Origin: an uncultured Gammaproteobacteria bacterium
GTDB taxonomy: Bacteria; Pseudomonadota; Gammaproteobacteria; HK1
Assembly: GCA_947258715.1 (NCBI GenBank)
Contig: CAMYJH010000033.1
Span: 1 to 34,134, forward strand
Direction: 5' to 3'
DNA length: 34,134 nt
Under the pieces are notes generated by a model. It had not been told where the DNA came from. It did no database searches and was given only the letters and a program-made list of their open reading frames with translations. The position numbers and the translations under genes are program-made. Positions 1 to 9,357 of the stretch are shown piece after piece (position 1 is the first letter of the stretch; each line of letters opens with the position of its first letter).

Positions 1-3000
1 GCTCGGTCGCCCCAGATTGTCGTAGGTGTGGGTCTCGAGATAGCCGTTGGGCCCGCTCACCTGGTGCAGCTTGCCGATGCCCTTGGTGGGCGAGGTGTCA
101 TAAGTCCAGGTCGAGATCTCTTCGTACGGGCCTTTGTCATCGATGCGCTGGAACATCCGGCCGAGGACGTCGTACTGCATCTCGGTGATCTGGCCTTTTG
201 CATCCGTTTGCGAGACGAGCTCGCCCAGCGCGTTGTAGTCGTAGGTCCAGTACCCCATGTCCGGGTCGTTCATATTGTCTTTGCGCCCGCGGACGTCGTA
301 GCTCATGGTCACCACGTTGCCCGCGGCGTCCGTTGTCTTCAGCAGGTTGCCGAAGGGATCATACGCATACGTGGTGGTGCCGCTCAGGTGGTCCTGCACC
401 TGTGCGAGCTGGCCGAGCGCGTCCGTGGTCCGGGTGGTGGTCTGACCCTGCGGATCGTTCGCCGTGGGCGGGGAGGTCACCGAGGTTTCGAACCCGCTGT
501 AGCTCGTCGCGGTGATTCCTCCGTCCGGCGCCGTGCTTTGGGTGAGGCGGCCCTGAAGGTCGTACTCGAGTTTTGTCCAGTAAATTGGATCGCCGGAAAA
601 GAACGGCCTCGACCGTTGCTTGATTTGTCCCGCGGCATGGGGCTGGCTGGGATCATCCGCACCGTAAAATTTGGTCCGCGTGCGGATCCACGTCGTGTTG
701 TCGAAACTCCTGACCAGAGTTTCGTATTCCCTATCCAGCGTGTCGAAATAGGCGTGAGTCGTTGGTGCGCCGGTGGTTGTCGTCGTCACTCGGTATGACC
801 CGTTCCCCGACGCCGGACAGCCGACTTCGGCACAAAGCTTGTAGCTAATGCTCGTGCCGGTGCCGTCCGCACGCGTCTCGTTGGTCCGGCGCCCGAAGCC
901 GTCGTACGTCCAGGTGGTCACCAGACTGTTCGGGCCTTCGAGCTTGGTCATGGCGCCAAAACGGGCATCGTAGGTGCGCTTCTCTACGTGCCCCAGGGCG
1001 TTGGTCACTTCCACCGGGAAGCGACCACTCAAGGTGACGGTGCCCGCAGCGTCGCGCTCGCCCCATGTGGTAGTGGTCGAGCGGGTGACGATGTCCGGCC
1101 CGCTGACGGTGACGGTTTCTTTGTTACCAAACGCGTCGTACGTGTAGGTCGTCTTGAGTTCGTCCGCAGTACCCGGTTCGATGGTCTCCTCGGTGAGTAG
1201 TCCCGTCGTCGGGCTGTAGGCGAAGCTGGACGCGCGCGTGGCCACCAGGTTCTGACCTGGATTCGCATCATCGGGCACGGTGCTGGTGACGGTGGCCTGG
1301 GTGAGGCGGCCCAGGAACCAGTTAACGGTGTCGTTTGTGTATGTGTTGGTAGTGACTTTCGAAAAGGTCTTGCCGCCGCCCGTGGTATCCACGGTGATGG
1401 ACGTCGGGTTGCCGAAATCGTCGTAGACGCTTGTTGTCTGCACCGTAGTGACCGGCGAGTTATTGACCCCGTCGTTCAGTTCGTAGGTATCGACGAAGCT
1501 CTGCGAGACGTAGGGAAAATGGGTCGCGCCGCCGTTAAGCGACTTCGAGGACCACACGTTTTCGATCTCGGTGAGGTTGGTGTCGTTGGTGCCGTCGGTC
1601 AAGTAACTCCGGCTGTAATCAACCTGACCGATGTAGGGAAAGTCCTGACGATACTCTGTGGTCGTGTAGATACCAGTCTGCTCGTCCTTGACGTTCATCC
1701 AGCGAAAGCCGAGGAAGCCGCGACCTTGTACATGAAGCTTGGCACCGCCATAGCTGTAGCGCTTGACCTTACTGCCTCCAATACCGTCGTCGCTCAGAAT
1801 CGAAGTGACAACATAGAGTGGGGATTGAGTGTCAATCTCCGGAAAATCGGCGCCACTATCTTTAGCGTAGACGGAGCCATCGGTAAGTGGGTTGTAATCA
1901 ATGGATGAGAATACGCCCAGGCCGTCGGTAATCAAGGTGAGCAAATCCGGGAAAGGGCCCTTAAGTGGATTTAGCCAGATCCTTCCGGTACCTGTGTGCC
2001 AGAAAAATACATCAGTTATGCCGTTTCCGTTGAAGTCACCAAAAGAAGGCGCACTGCCTTCGTGGAAGCTTGACCTTTTATCGGTTCGCGCCTGGATAAC
2101 ACCGCTGCTGATGGGGTGGATCCAAATCGTTCCTGTACTTGTGTGCCAGAAGAATACGTCGGTGATGCCGTCGCCGTTGAAGTCGCCAAAATAGGGGGTG
2201 CTGCCTTCGTGGAAACTTGTTCGCTTGTCGGTTCGCGCCTGGATAACACCGCTGCTGATGGGGTGGATATAAATCGTTCCAGAACTTTTATTCCAGAAAA
2301 ATACATCGTCTATGCCGTCTCCGTTGAAGTCGCCCAAATAGGTCGAGCTGCCTTCGTGGAAGCTAGTTTGCTTGTCGGTTCGTGCTTGGATTACGCCGTT
2401 TCGGATGGGATGGATATAAATCGTTCCAGAATTCTTATGCCAGAAAAATACATCGGTGATGCCATCGCTATCAAAGTCGCCGAAACGGATCGAGCTGCCT
2501 TCGTGGAAGCTTGTTCGCTTGTCGGTTCGGGCTTGGATCACGCCGTTTCTGATGGGGTGGATATAAATCGTTCCAGAACTTTTATGCCAGAAAAATACAT
2601 CGCTGATGCCGTCGCCATCGAAGTCACCAAAATAGGGGGTGCTGCCTTCGTGGAAGCTTGTTCGCTTGTCGGTTTGGGCTTGGATCACGCCGTTTCTGAT
2701 GGGGTGGATATAAATCTTTCCATAACTTTTGTTCCAGAAAAATACATCAGAGGTGCCGTCGCCATCGAAGTCGCCAAAATAGAGCGAGCTGCCTTCGTGG
2801 AAGCTTGTTTGCTTGTCGGTTCGGGCTTGGATCGCACCGTTTCTGATGGGGTGGACATAAATCTTTCCATAACTTTTGTTCCAGAAAAATACGTCGGTGA
2901 TGCCGTCGCCATCGAAGTCGTCGAAATAGGTCGTGCTGCCTTCGTGGAAGCTCGAGCGCCCGTCGCTAGTATCATCTACGACGCCACCGGCCCCGTCTTG

Positions 3001-3942
3001 CCAGGTGAGAGAAGTAGGTGCAATGCATTCTCCCTCTTGGCGACATAATGAAAGAGTCGAGAGCCGTGATCTGTTGGTCGAACCGGTCTCGTAGGAGAGA
3101 TCGTAGATTTGCACAAGTTCGGCGCTGCCGTAGACTTCAATGGAACTAAGTCGCATCGTGATGGCGATGGGTGAACCGCCCTGATACCCGTGAATAGCGT
3201 CTGGACGGCTTTCATAAGTGAATTCCACCGAACTGTCTGCCCCGAGACCAGGAGCGTCATTGCTCGTGTAATCTATGCGCGTGGGGTGAAACTCGCCCGT
3301 TGCGGTGTTCTCGAAATAGTTCACAGTTAGATAATTTCCGACGGCGTCCTGGACCCGGTTGACTGTCCAGAGACGCGCCTCAGCACGGCCTACCGCCTCA
3401 ATACGCGCATCGACGCTGTTGCCATACTCGAGAATCTGCCCGGACTTCGTCCAAACTTCGAACCAAGCGGGTCCGCTACCAGCGCTTCCCCGGGAATAAA
3501 CTTTACCGAAACCTTCGATTTCTGTGCTGTACTCCGCACCCTCGGCACCATAGACTCCGTTGACCAACACGAGTCGCTGCCCGTCGAGGCACAATCGATC
3601 ATTTGCGTCGAATCTAACCGCCCCGCTAGTGCCGTCCTGTACAATGGTTTTTGGGCAGCGATGAATTACCGAAAGCCCGCCGAGTGACCAGCCGACACCG
3701 AGCAGGCCATTGCCAGAACGACTGTTGTAGTTGAGTGACAGACTCGGCTGCATGCCGGCCGTGCCCGGCGGCACTTCGATGGGAATGGTGTAGTTGGCGG
3801 CGCCCGTCTGGTCGACGGAAAGCTGGCCTGGAATCGCCCCGGGCACGTCGGCCGCGCTGGCGGCTCCGACAGCTGAAATCAGTAAGCCGGCAAATATTAA
3901 CGACGTAGTAGTTCGGATAGATGCGACACGGTTCACCGGCAT
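1..3942 (-). CDS. SpvB/RHS-type secreted repeat protein, C-terminus beyond the window
   Basis: An open frame runs from ATG at 3942 to the window edge without a stop: 1314 residues, C-terminus missing. The start follows a GAGGAGG Shine-Dalgarno about 8 bases upstream and opens a signal peptide (basic start, hydrophobic LIFAGLLISAVGAA, cut near ASA-AD). Residues about 31-300 resemble the SpvB/TcaC N-terminal domain (QLSVDQTGAANYTIPIEVPP, then LSLNYNSRSGNGLLGVGWSL). Residues 331-673 are seven 49-residue FG-GAP/VCBS-like repeats with DFDGDGITDVFFW cores, typical of calcium-binding beta-propeller blades. Residues about 800-1314 carry YD/RHS repeats (YDAFGNKETVT, YDPFGNLLKTTDAAGN, YDVLGRM). In this family the RHS part forms a shell and the variable C-terminus is often a toxin or effector, but that part is not visible here. 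Role inferred: exported or surface protein in antagonism or host interaction. Confidence 0.9.
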   Translation of the reverse strand, partial: MPVNRVASIRTTTSLIFAGLLISAVGAASAADVPGAIPGQLSVDQTGAANYTIPIEVPPGTAGMQPSLSLNYNSRSGNGLLGVGWSLGGLSVIHRCPKTIVQDGTSGAVRFDANDRLCLDGQRLVLVNGVYGAEGAEYSTEIEGFGKVYSRGSAGSGPAWFEVWTKSGQILEYGNSVDARIEAVGRAEARLWTVNRVQDAVGNYLTVNYFENTATGEFHPTRIDYTSNDAPGLGADSSVEFTYESRPDAIHGYQGGSPIAITMRLSSIEVYGSAELVQIYDLSYETGSTNRSRLSTLSLCRQEGECIAPTSLTWQDGAGGVVDDTSDGRSSFHEGSTTYFDDFDGDGITDVFFWNKSYGKIYVHPIRNGAIQARTDKQTSFHEGSSLYFGDFDGDGTSDVFFWNKSYGKIYIHPIRNGVIQAQTDKRTSFHEGSTPYFGDFDGDGISDVFFWHKSSGTIYIHPIRNGVIQARTDKRTSFHEGSSIRFGDFDSDGITDVFFWHKNSGTIYIHPIRNGVIQARTDKQTSFHEGSSTYLGDFNGDGIDDVFFWNKSSGTIYIHPISSGVIQARTDKRTSFHEGSTPYFGDFNGDGITDVFFWHTSTGTIWIHPISSGVIQARTDKRSSFHEGSAPSFGDFNGNGITDVFFWHTGTGRIWLNPLKGPFPDLLTLITDGLGVFSSIDYNPLTDGSVYAKDSGADFPEIDTQSPLYVVTSILSDDGIGGSKVKRYSYGGAKLHVQGRGFLGFRWMNVKDEQTGIYTTTEYRQDFPYIGQVDYSRSYLTDGTNDTNLTEIENVWSSKSLNGGATHFPYVSQSFVDTYELNDGVNNSPVTTVQTTSVYDDFGNPTSITVDTTGGGKTFSKVTTNTYTNDTVNWFLGRLTQATVTSTVPDDANPGQNLVATRASSFAYSPTTGLLTEETIEPGTADELKTTYTYDAFGNKETVTVSGPDIVTRSTTTTWGERDAAGTVTLSGRFPVEVTNALGHVEKRTYDARFGAMTKLEGPNSLVTTWTYDGFGRRTNETRADGTGTSISYKLCAEVGCPASGNGSYRVTTTTTGAPTTHAYFDTLDREYETLVRSFDNTTWIRTRTKFYGADDPSQPHAAGQIKQRSRPFFSGDPIYWTKLEYDLQGRLTQSTAPDGGITATSYSGFETSVTSPPTANDPQGQTTTRTTDALGQLAQVQDHLSGTTTYAYDPFGNLLKTTDAAGNVVTMSYDVRGRKDNMNDPDMGYWTYDYNALGELVSQTDAKGQITEMQYDVLGRMFQRIDDKGPYEEISTWTYDTSPTKGIGKLHQVSGPNGYLETHTYDNLGRPS
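1924..2952 (-). repeat. Seven tandem 147-bp repeats encoding FG-GAP-like blades
   Basis: The SFHEGS-encoding start of the unit recurs every 147 bases, from 2952 down to 2070 (six exact steps), giving seven units of 49 codons. Most units share the order SFHEGS, YFGDFDGDGI, DVFFW, GTIYIHPI, GVIQARTDK; the last unit diverges in its second half. Differences are mostly single substitutions (NKSYGK, HKSSGT, HTSTGT). Because 147 is a multiple of 3, copy gain or loss would keep the frame, and it also explains the long antisense frame opposite the repeats. Confidence 0.93.
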
Positions 3943-4404
3943 CGAGGGGCCTCCTCTTACAGAACCGGCGCGCTTCGCTGGTGAGGTGGAAGTCCTAGAC
4001 CTCCTTTCCCATTTGCAGTCCAAATAAAAATATTCGGCCTGATCTTCGCTGGCGCTCCGGGGTTATTGATTGTTTTTCGCGAGTGCGTCTACTCGTGACA
4101 TGTCGCACCCGAAGGAAACCTTATTGCCGACCGATGTTTCAGTCAAAGAAAAATATCGATTGCTCCACATTCTGCGTCACGAGCCACCGATTTTTAACGA
4201 CTTACTTAATACATCTCGAAAATCTGAGAACAAGCTATGCTGGGATTATCTTGAAAGCTGGCGCCAAAATAACGTCCTTTGACCTGGAATCGTTCAAGAT
4301 GTGCAGAAGCAGAAGGGGTGTTTTGTAGACGCAGAGGAGGACTGGGCCGAAATGTGCACCGAAGCGAGATTACATTATCGGCCCGAAGCTTGAGCTCCAA
4401 ATTT
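3943..4404. other. Intergenic region, AT-richer, no supported gene
   Basis: This lies upstream of the RHS-type gene and downstream of the beta-propeller gene. It contains the GAGGAGG Shine-Dalgarno of the RHS-type gene at about 3950-3956 (minus strand) and probably its promoter. Short frames on both strands (plus 4070-4282, minus 4206-4400) overlap one another, lack ribosome binding sites and resemble no family I know. The base composition is more AT-rich than the neighbours. Confidence 0.5.
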
Positions 4405-5445
4405 CTACGGCAACCCGTTCACCGGCGGAATGCGCGCGCGGATTTTGGAAATGGTATGGGTCGTCACCTCTCCGGACCAAATGGCATTGATCGGTGGGGC
4501 AAGTCCGAATAAGCGTAGGTCCAGCGCCAGATTGGTGACGTAAATATACTTGCCGTCGCTTACCAGACTCGCCGGGAACAGCAGGCCAACAGGTGCGCCG
4601 CGTCGGGTGATCCCGCCGAAGTCGCCGAGCTTGGCGATGGCCCGTCCGGCGGGATCCACCACCACGATCTCGTCGGACTGGTTGGCGGCAATCCAGAGGT
4701 TATCGTTTTCGTCGATGATCAATCCGTCGGCGCCGTTGACGCTGTTGACGAAAACTTCCGGCACACCGGCGGATCCATCGGGATTCACCGGCACCCTGAT
4801 TACGGTGTCGTCTCCGGTGTTGGAAACGAACAGGGCGCTTTCGTCATTGTTGAAGGCGATGCCGTTGGCGCCGAAGGGAGGAACGCCGGAGGTCGTAAGC
4901 AAGGGATCCTGCACCCAAACGCTCGGCATACCGCCGCTTCCGTTCTGATCGGTTACCCAGACTATCCCCTGGAAAGAATCCGAGATGTAGACGTTTCCCA
5001 GACTGTCGAAGGTGAGCACGTTGGGGCCGGCGCCACCGCCGCCGGGGATGGTGGCAAAAACAGAAGAAGTGCCGGTGACGGGATCCACGTCGAGCAGTTG
5101 CTGGTTGCCAAAGTCGATCACCAGCAGATCTCCGGTATCCGGATGAAACGCGAGTTCGAGCAAAAGATTGCTCGAGCCGGCGACGGCAACTTTCCTGACT
5201 AGACTGCCGCCTTGATTGAATACAAAAATTTCCCCCACACCGCTTTCGGTGCCTCCAACGGCAAAAGTGCTGACGTAGATATTGCCGTCGGGACCGACGG
5301 CGATGCCTTCGGGATTGGTTGCCCCTTCCGGAAGCGTGGCGAACTTGGTCGCCGGGCTTCTGATCCAGGCGCCGGCGCTGAGCGGCAGCAGCAAAAGAAG
5401 GATGGCGGTGCCGCGCAATAGCTTTTTAAACAGTCTCGGATCCAT
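4405..5445 (-). CDS. Secreted NHL/SMP-30-like beta-propeller protein
   Basis: 346 residues from ATG at 5445, chosen because GAGGAGG lies 8 bases upstream and the next residues form a signal peptide (MDPRLFKKLLRG, LLLLLPLSAGAW). A longer frame to 5637 exists but its extra 64 residues look non-coding. The mature part consists of repeated blades with NHL/SMP-30 features: NPEGIAVGPDGNIYVS, VLTFDSLGNVYISD, GIAFNNDESALFVSN and GLIIDENDNLWIAA. Such propellers include gluconolactonase-like enzymes and non-enzymatic binding proteins. I see no clear metal-ligand set, so catalysis is not claimed. Probably periplasmic or extracellular. It is 146 bases downstream of the SLC13-type gene on the same strand and may have its own promoter. 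Confidence 0.85.
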   Translation of the reverse strand: MDPRLFKKLLRGTAILLLLLPLSAGAWIRSPATKFATLPEGATNPEGIAVGPDGNIYVSTFAVGGTESGVGEIFVFNQGGSLVRKVAVAGSSNLLLELAFHPDTGDLLVIDFGNQQLLDVDPVTGTSSVFATIPGGGGAGPNVLTFDSLGNVYISDSFQGIVWVTDQNGSGGMPSVWVQDPLLTTSGVPPFGANGIAFNNDESALFVSNTGDDTVIRVPVNPDGSAGVPEVFVNSVNGADGLIIDENDNLWIAANQSDEIVVVDPAGRAIAKLGDFGGITRRGAPVGLLFPASLVSDGKYIYVTNLALDLRLFGLAPPINAIWSGEVTTHTISKIRARIPPVNGLP

Positions 5446-5591
5446 GGACGTATCCTCCTCGGCTCGCGTGCCTTTTTGCGTTGTTGGGCCGGCGCCGGTC
5501 TCCCGAGAGCAGGGCGGTCGCCAGTCGGGGAATTGTAAGCCCAGCGCACCGCCACTGGGAGACGGCGCTGCCAGGCCGCAGCAGCTGGAGA

Positions 5592-7421
5592 TCAGATACC
5601 GTAGATAATCGGCAGCAGCCAGGAATACATCAGCCACATGATGATCGTCAGCGGAACGCCGATGCGCATGAAATCCGAGAAACGGTAGTTGCCGGCGGTC
5701 ATCACCAGCAGGTTGGTCTGGTAGGCCATGGGCGTGGCGTAGCTCATGTTGGCGCCGAAAAGCACCGCCAGCACGAAGGGTTCCGGCGGCAGGCCGAGCT
5801 CATGGGCGATGCCGACGGCGATGGGTGTGCCGATGACGCCGGCGGCATTGTTGGATACCACGTTGGTGAGCATCGCCATCAGCAGCATCAGCGCGCTCAA
5901 GACCACCGGTCCGGGCGCGCCCCGGGTGAGGGCGAGAAAGGCCTGGGTGATGAACTCGGTGCCGCCGGTCTGGAGAAGCGCCGATCCCATGGCAAGACTG
6001 GCAACGATAAGAAGAATGACCTGTGCGCTGAGCGCATTGCTCGCGTCCCTCCATCGCAGACAGCCGGTGAGGATCATGAGCAGCGCGCCGCAGACCGCGC
6101 TGATGGCGATGGGCAGAATGCCGAATGCGGCCAGCAAAACCACGCCCGCCATGATGACCAACGCGTGGGGTGCCTTGGCGGTGTGCGGTATATCGGCGGT
6201 GGCATCCAGCACCAGCAGCTGGTTTTCTTCCTTGATCCTGGCGATCTGGTCTCTCGCACCCTGCACCAGCAACACGTCGCCCGTATGCAGCCGTATGTCG
6301 GAGATGTCCTTGCCCGGCTCGGTGATGGCGCGGCCCTGGCGATGCAGCGCCAGCACCGCCAGCTGATAGCGATCGACGAAGCGGTTGGACCTAAGCGACA
6401 TGCCGTTCACCGGTGAGCTCTGAATCACCACCAACTCGGCTAGCTGCTGGTCTTCGGCGGAGAGCGGATGCTCTTCGTCTACCGGATCGTCTCCGGTGTA
6501 CAGGGTCGCCCCAAGCGCGCGCTCGAAATCTTTAAGCTTTCCCGGGGTGTCGCGAACGACCAGCTGATCGCCGGGGCGAAGCACCGCGTCCGGCAAGGGG
6601 AAGATCTGCGTGTCTCCGCCGCGTCGGATGCGGTTGACCTTGAGCGCGCCGCTAGTTTTCTTGATCGCATCCGAGAGCGTTTTGCCGACGAAATCGCTCT
6701 TTTCCGGAATGTTGAGTCGAGCAGAAAAGAGCCGCGGCGATGCGTCCGGCATGAGCGCTTCGCGTTCCGGCAGCAGCCTCGGCGCAATCAGCCAGAGGTA
6801 CAGAATCGCAATGCCCCCTGCAGCGGCAGCCGGGGCGACGAAATCGAACATGTCGAATCGTTCCACCCCGAGATCCGCGGCCACCGCCACCACCAGCAGG
6901 TTGGTGGAGGTGCCGATGGTGGTGCTCATGCCGCCCACCAGAGTGGCGAACCCCATGGGCATGAGCACGCCGGAGGCGGAAACGCCGGTGCGCATTGAAA
7001 CGCTGACCAGGATCGGAAGCAGCAACACAACGATAGGCGTGTTGTTGACGAATGCGCTTAAGACAGCGCCGATGAGCAGAGTGGCAAACAGCGAGATTGT
7101 CGGACTGATGCTCCACATCCGGGCAAGGAAGTGACCTATGGGCTCCAGCGCGCCGGTGCGCACCAGCCCGTGTCCGACCACCATGAGCGCGCATACGGCG
7201 ATCAGGGCTTCGTGCCCGAAGCCGTGGAAAAAATCGACCGGTTGCAGCACCAGACCCTGGCGCTGGAACGGAAACAGCTGGAACCCCAAAGCCAGCACCG
7301 CGATCACCAGCAGGCTCGAGGTCTCCAGCGGCAGCTCCTCGCGGCTGAAGAGGTAAAGCGCGACCACGGTGAGCACGAGAACCGCCAACGCGTGAGGCTC
7401 TGGTAGGGCCGGAAATTGCAT
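5592..7421 (-). CDS. SLC13/DASS-type anion permease with two RCK_C (TrkA-C) domains
   Basis: 609 residues, inner membrane. The N-terminal half (about 1-210) and C-terminal half (about 415-609) are strongly hydrophobic, with the two family hairpin motifs SAFVNNTPIVVLLLPI and NVVSNNAAGVIGTPIA. Between them lie two soluble RCK_C-like domains (about 220-310 and 325-400), each ending in a GDxLxV-type strand (RPGDQLVVRD and HTGDVLLVQG). This layout is typical of bacterial SLC13 proteins annotated as sodium/sulfate or dicarboxylate transporters; the substrate cannot be read from sequence. The length of about 600 is usual for the RCK_C-containing subgroup. The start at 7421 has AAAGGA just upstream. 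It is divergent from the SPFH gene. The sulfate-activating enzyme at the far end of the window gives no linkage because it is 24 kb away. Confidence 0.9.
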   Translation of the reverse strand: MQFPALPEPHALAVLVLTVVALYLFSREELPLETSSLLVIAVLALGFQLFPFQRQGLVLQPVDFFHGFGHEALIAVCALMVVGHGLVRTGALEPIGHFLARMWSISPTISLFATLLIGAVLSAFVNNTPIVVLLLPILVSVSMRTGVSASGVLMPMGFATLVGGMSTTIGTSTNLLVVAVAADLGVERFDMFDFVAPAAAAGGIAILYLWLIAPRLLPEREALMPDASPRLFSARLNIPEKSDFVGKTLSDAIKKTSGALKVNRIRRGGDTQIFPLPDAVLRPGDQLVVRDTPGKLKDFERALGATLYTGDDPVDEEHPLSAEDQQLAELVVIQSSPVNGMSLRSNRFVDRYQLAVLALHRQGRAITEPGKDISDIRLHTGDVLLVQGARDQIARIKEENQLLVLDATADIPHTAKAPHALVIMAGVVLLAAFGILPIAISAVCGALLMILTGCLRWRDASNALSAQVILLIVASLAMGSALLQTGGTEFITQAFLALTRGAPGPVVLSALMLLMAMLTNVVSNNAAGVIGTPIAVGIAHELGLPPEPFVLAVLFGANMSYATPMAYQTNLLVMTAGNYRFSDFMRIGVPLTIIMWLMYSWLLPIIYGI

Positions 7422-7607
7422 GGTCCTTTTAAGGGATTAGGTGAATCGGGTGGGTGGCGCGTGGTTTAATGTAGTGGCGCCAGCGGCGCGATGGTGCGAC
7501 GGTTGTGCCGCCGCGTCATGCGCGTCCAGGACGGGCTGCTAAACTCAAATCCGAGAGCCGCTCTGCCGATCGCGCAGCGCGGATTAAAAGCGCCGGGGGG
7601 AGCATTC

Positions 7608-9296
7608 ATGGCCCAAATCGTACTTTTCGTCGTTCTCGTCATTGCCGGTTTCGTTTTTCGCGAGATGGGCAAGTCTCAGAATACGCCCTGGGCGGGATGG
7701 CTCACCTGGCCTTCGTGGATCCTCAGCGTCGTCGTCATTGCATCCATCTCCTTTGTCACCATCGATCAGAATTCCATTGGTCACCTGAAGCGAATCTATC
7801 TCGGCAAAAATATGAAGCCCGGTCAGATCATAGCCTTTGAGGGAGAAAAAGGACCGCAGGCCAGGATTCTGGGCCCGGGATTTCACTTCATTCCGCTGGT
7901 GAGGTTTCTCTACAAAGTGGAGGAACTGCCCGTAATCGAGATCCCGCAAGGCAACTACGGCGTGCTCAAGGCCCAGGACGGTGAGCCGCTGGGCGTGGGC
8001 CAGTTCATCGCCCGGGGCTGGGCCGAAGCCGAGTTCAACAACATGCTCGAGGCGAAATATTTCCTTACCAACGGCGGGCAGAAAGGGCCGCAGCTCACCG
8101 TTCTACGTCCCGGCACCTACCGCATCAACCGCTATCTGTTCGAGATCAAGCGCTATCCGGCGTTGAGCGTGGAGGCGGGGCACGTGGCGGTAATCAAGTC
8201 CAACGTGGCGGAGCGCGGCGACTGCCCCAAAACGGAAGCGCTCACCGACGACGGCGAAATTTCGCAAAGCGGCGAGGCGTTGACGGTTCCTCTGGTTCCG
8301 AAGGGTTGTATTGGTGTGTGGAACGAGCCCGTTTTGCCGGGGCGTTATTACCTCAATCGCGAGGCGTATTCACCGACCATTATTCCCACCCGGGCACAGA
8401 CCTGGGTGTACGCCGGCGGCTATCAAAAGCGGCGCATCGACCTGACCCTCGGCGACGACGGCAAGATTCAGCAGGAAGCCAAAATTGAGACTTTCAAAAA
8501 GCCGTCGGATGCCGCGGACCAGGCCATCGTCGTTACCGTGGAAGGCTGGCGCGTGCCCCTGGACGTGCGCGTCGTCATTCAGGTCGATCCGGTCCAGGCG
8601 CCGCGGGTGGTCGCCGCCGTCGGTGGTCTCGACGAAGTGGAAGATCGCATCGTCACCCCAGCGCTGCGCAGTATTGTGCGCAACGTGGGCGGCGCTCCGG
8701 GACGACGCGCCCTGGACCTGATTAACGAACGCGATGCGCTGGAGTCCCTGGTGGAAGAGGCGATTTTTCCCGAGGGCATCAAGGCCGGCGTGACCATAAA
8801 AGAGGTCCGATTCGGTGACCCCGCGATTCCGCCGGAACTGCTGGTGGCGAGACAGCGCCAGCAGCTGGCCGATCAGCTGGAGTCCACCTACGAACGCGAG
8901 CGCGTGGCGCAGCAGCGCCGCGTGGACGTGGAAAAAAGCCGCGCCACCGCCGATCAGCAGACCGAGCTGGTGCGCGCTCAAATCGCGGTTCAGGTGGCGG
9001 AGCTGGAGAAAGAACAGCTGAGGCTGAAAGGCGAGGGCGAGAAGCTTCGCCTAATCGAGATCGCCAAAGGTCAGAGGGAGCAGACCAGCGTGCTCGGCGA
9101 GGCACGCGTGTACCAGCTCGCGGTTCTGGACAAGGTGCTGCAGGCAGCGGTGGCGAACCCGAACATCGTCAAGATCCCCAATGTCCTGGTGCAGGGCGAG
9201 ACGGGGGGATTCGAAGGACCGGCGGCGATCCTGGGCGCCAGCAACCTGATGCAGTCCATCGGCGAAGGCAAGGAACCCAAGCCAGCGGCCAAGTAA
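7608..9296 (+). CDS. SPFH/Band 7 domain membrane protein (flotillin-like)
   Basis: 562 residues from ATG at 7608, preceded by GGGGGGAG at a good distance. An upstream in-frame start at 7491 would add 39 residues without a plausible signal. Two N-terminal membrane segments (IVLFVVLVIAGFVF and WILSVVVIASISFV) are followed by a Band 7-like region: an early part about residues 55-190 (GPGFHFIPLVRFLYKVEELP) and a later part about 315-420 (VVTVEGWRVPLDVRVVIQVD, then VEDRIVTPALRSIVRN). A charged helical stretch, about 420-500, is rich in Glu/Arg/Gln (QQLADQLESTYERERVAQQR) and is probably a coiled coil. The family scaffolds membrane microdomains and often partners with proteases or NfeD; no NfeD gene is adjacent. 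Likely forms large membrane oligomers. Confidence 0.87.
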   Translation: MAQIVLFVVLVIAGFVFREMGKSQNTPWAGWLTWPSWILSVVVIASISFVTIDQNSIGHLKRIYLGKNMKPGQIIAFEGEKGPQARILGPGFHFIPLVRFLYKVEELPVIEIPQGNYGVLKAQDGEPLGVGQFIARGWAEAEFNNMLEAKYFLTNGGQKGPQLTVLRPGTYRINRYLFEIKRYPALSVEAGHVAVIKSNVAERGDCPKTEALTDDGEISQSGEALTVPLVPKGCIGVWNEPVLPGRYYLNREAYSPTIIPTRAQTWVYAGGYQKRRIDLTLGDDGKIQQEAKIETFKKPSDAADQAIVVTVEGWRVPLDVRVVIQVDPVQAPRVVAAVGGLDEVEDRIVTPALRSIVRNVGGAPGRRALDLINERDALESLVEEAIFPEGIKAGVTIKEVRFGDPAIPPELLVARQRQQLADQLESTYERERVAQQRRVDVEKSRATADQQTELVRAQIAVQVAELEKEQLRLKGEGEKLRLIEIAKGQREQTSVLGEARVYQLAVLDKVLQAAVANPNIVKIPNVLVQGETGGFEGPAAILGASNLMQSIGEGKEPKPAAK

Positions 9297-9357
9297 AAGA
9301 TCCGGGCTCTCTCACATTGCCCCTCGAAAACAGGCGAGAAGCGCCGGTCTGCAATCC

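Noticed and set aside
28..798. 256-residue plus-strand frame opposite the RHS-type gene
   Set aside because: It is antisense to the well-supported YD-repeat reading frame, has no ribosome binding site and is low-complexity Val/Arg/Gly, as expected of a GC-rich shadow.
2116..3048. 310-residue plus-strand repeated frame
   Set aside because: Its repetition is the mirror of the 147-bp FG-GAP repeats, which are a multiple of 3; the minus strand carries the recognisable domain, signal peptide and Shine-Dalgarno.
4070..4282. 70-residue plus-strand frame before the RHS-type gene
   Set aside because: The composition looks somewhat protein-like, but there is no ribosome binding site, another frame overlaps it almost fully, and no family is recognised.
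5481..6416. 311-residue plus-strand frame opposite the SLC13-type gene
   Set aside because: His/Gln/Gly-rich low-complexity translation with no known motif, fully antisense to a transporter with clear family motifs.
8370..8981. 203-residue minus-strand frame inside the SPFH gene
   Set aside because: Antisense shadow without ribosome binding site or motif.
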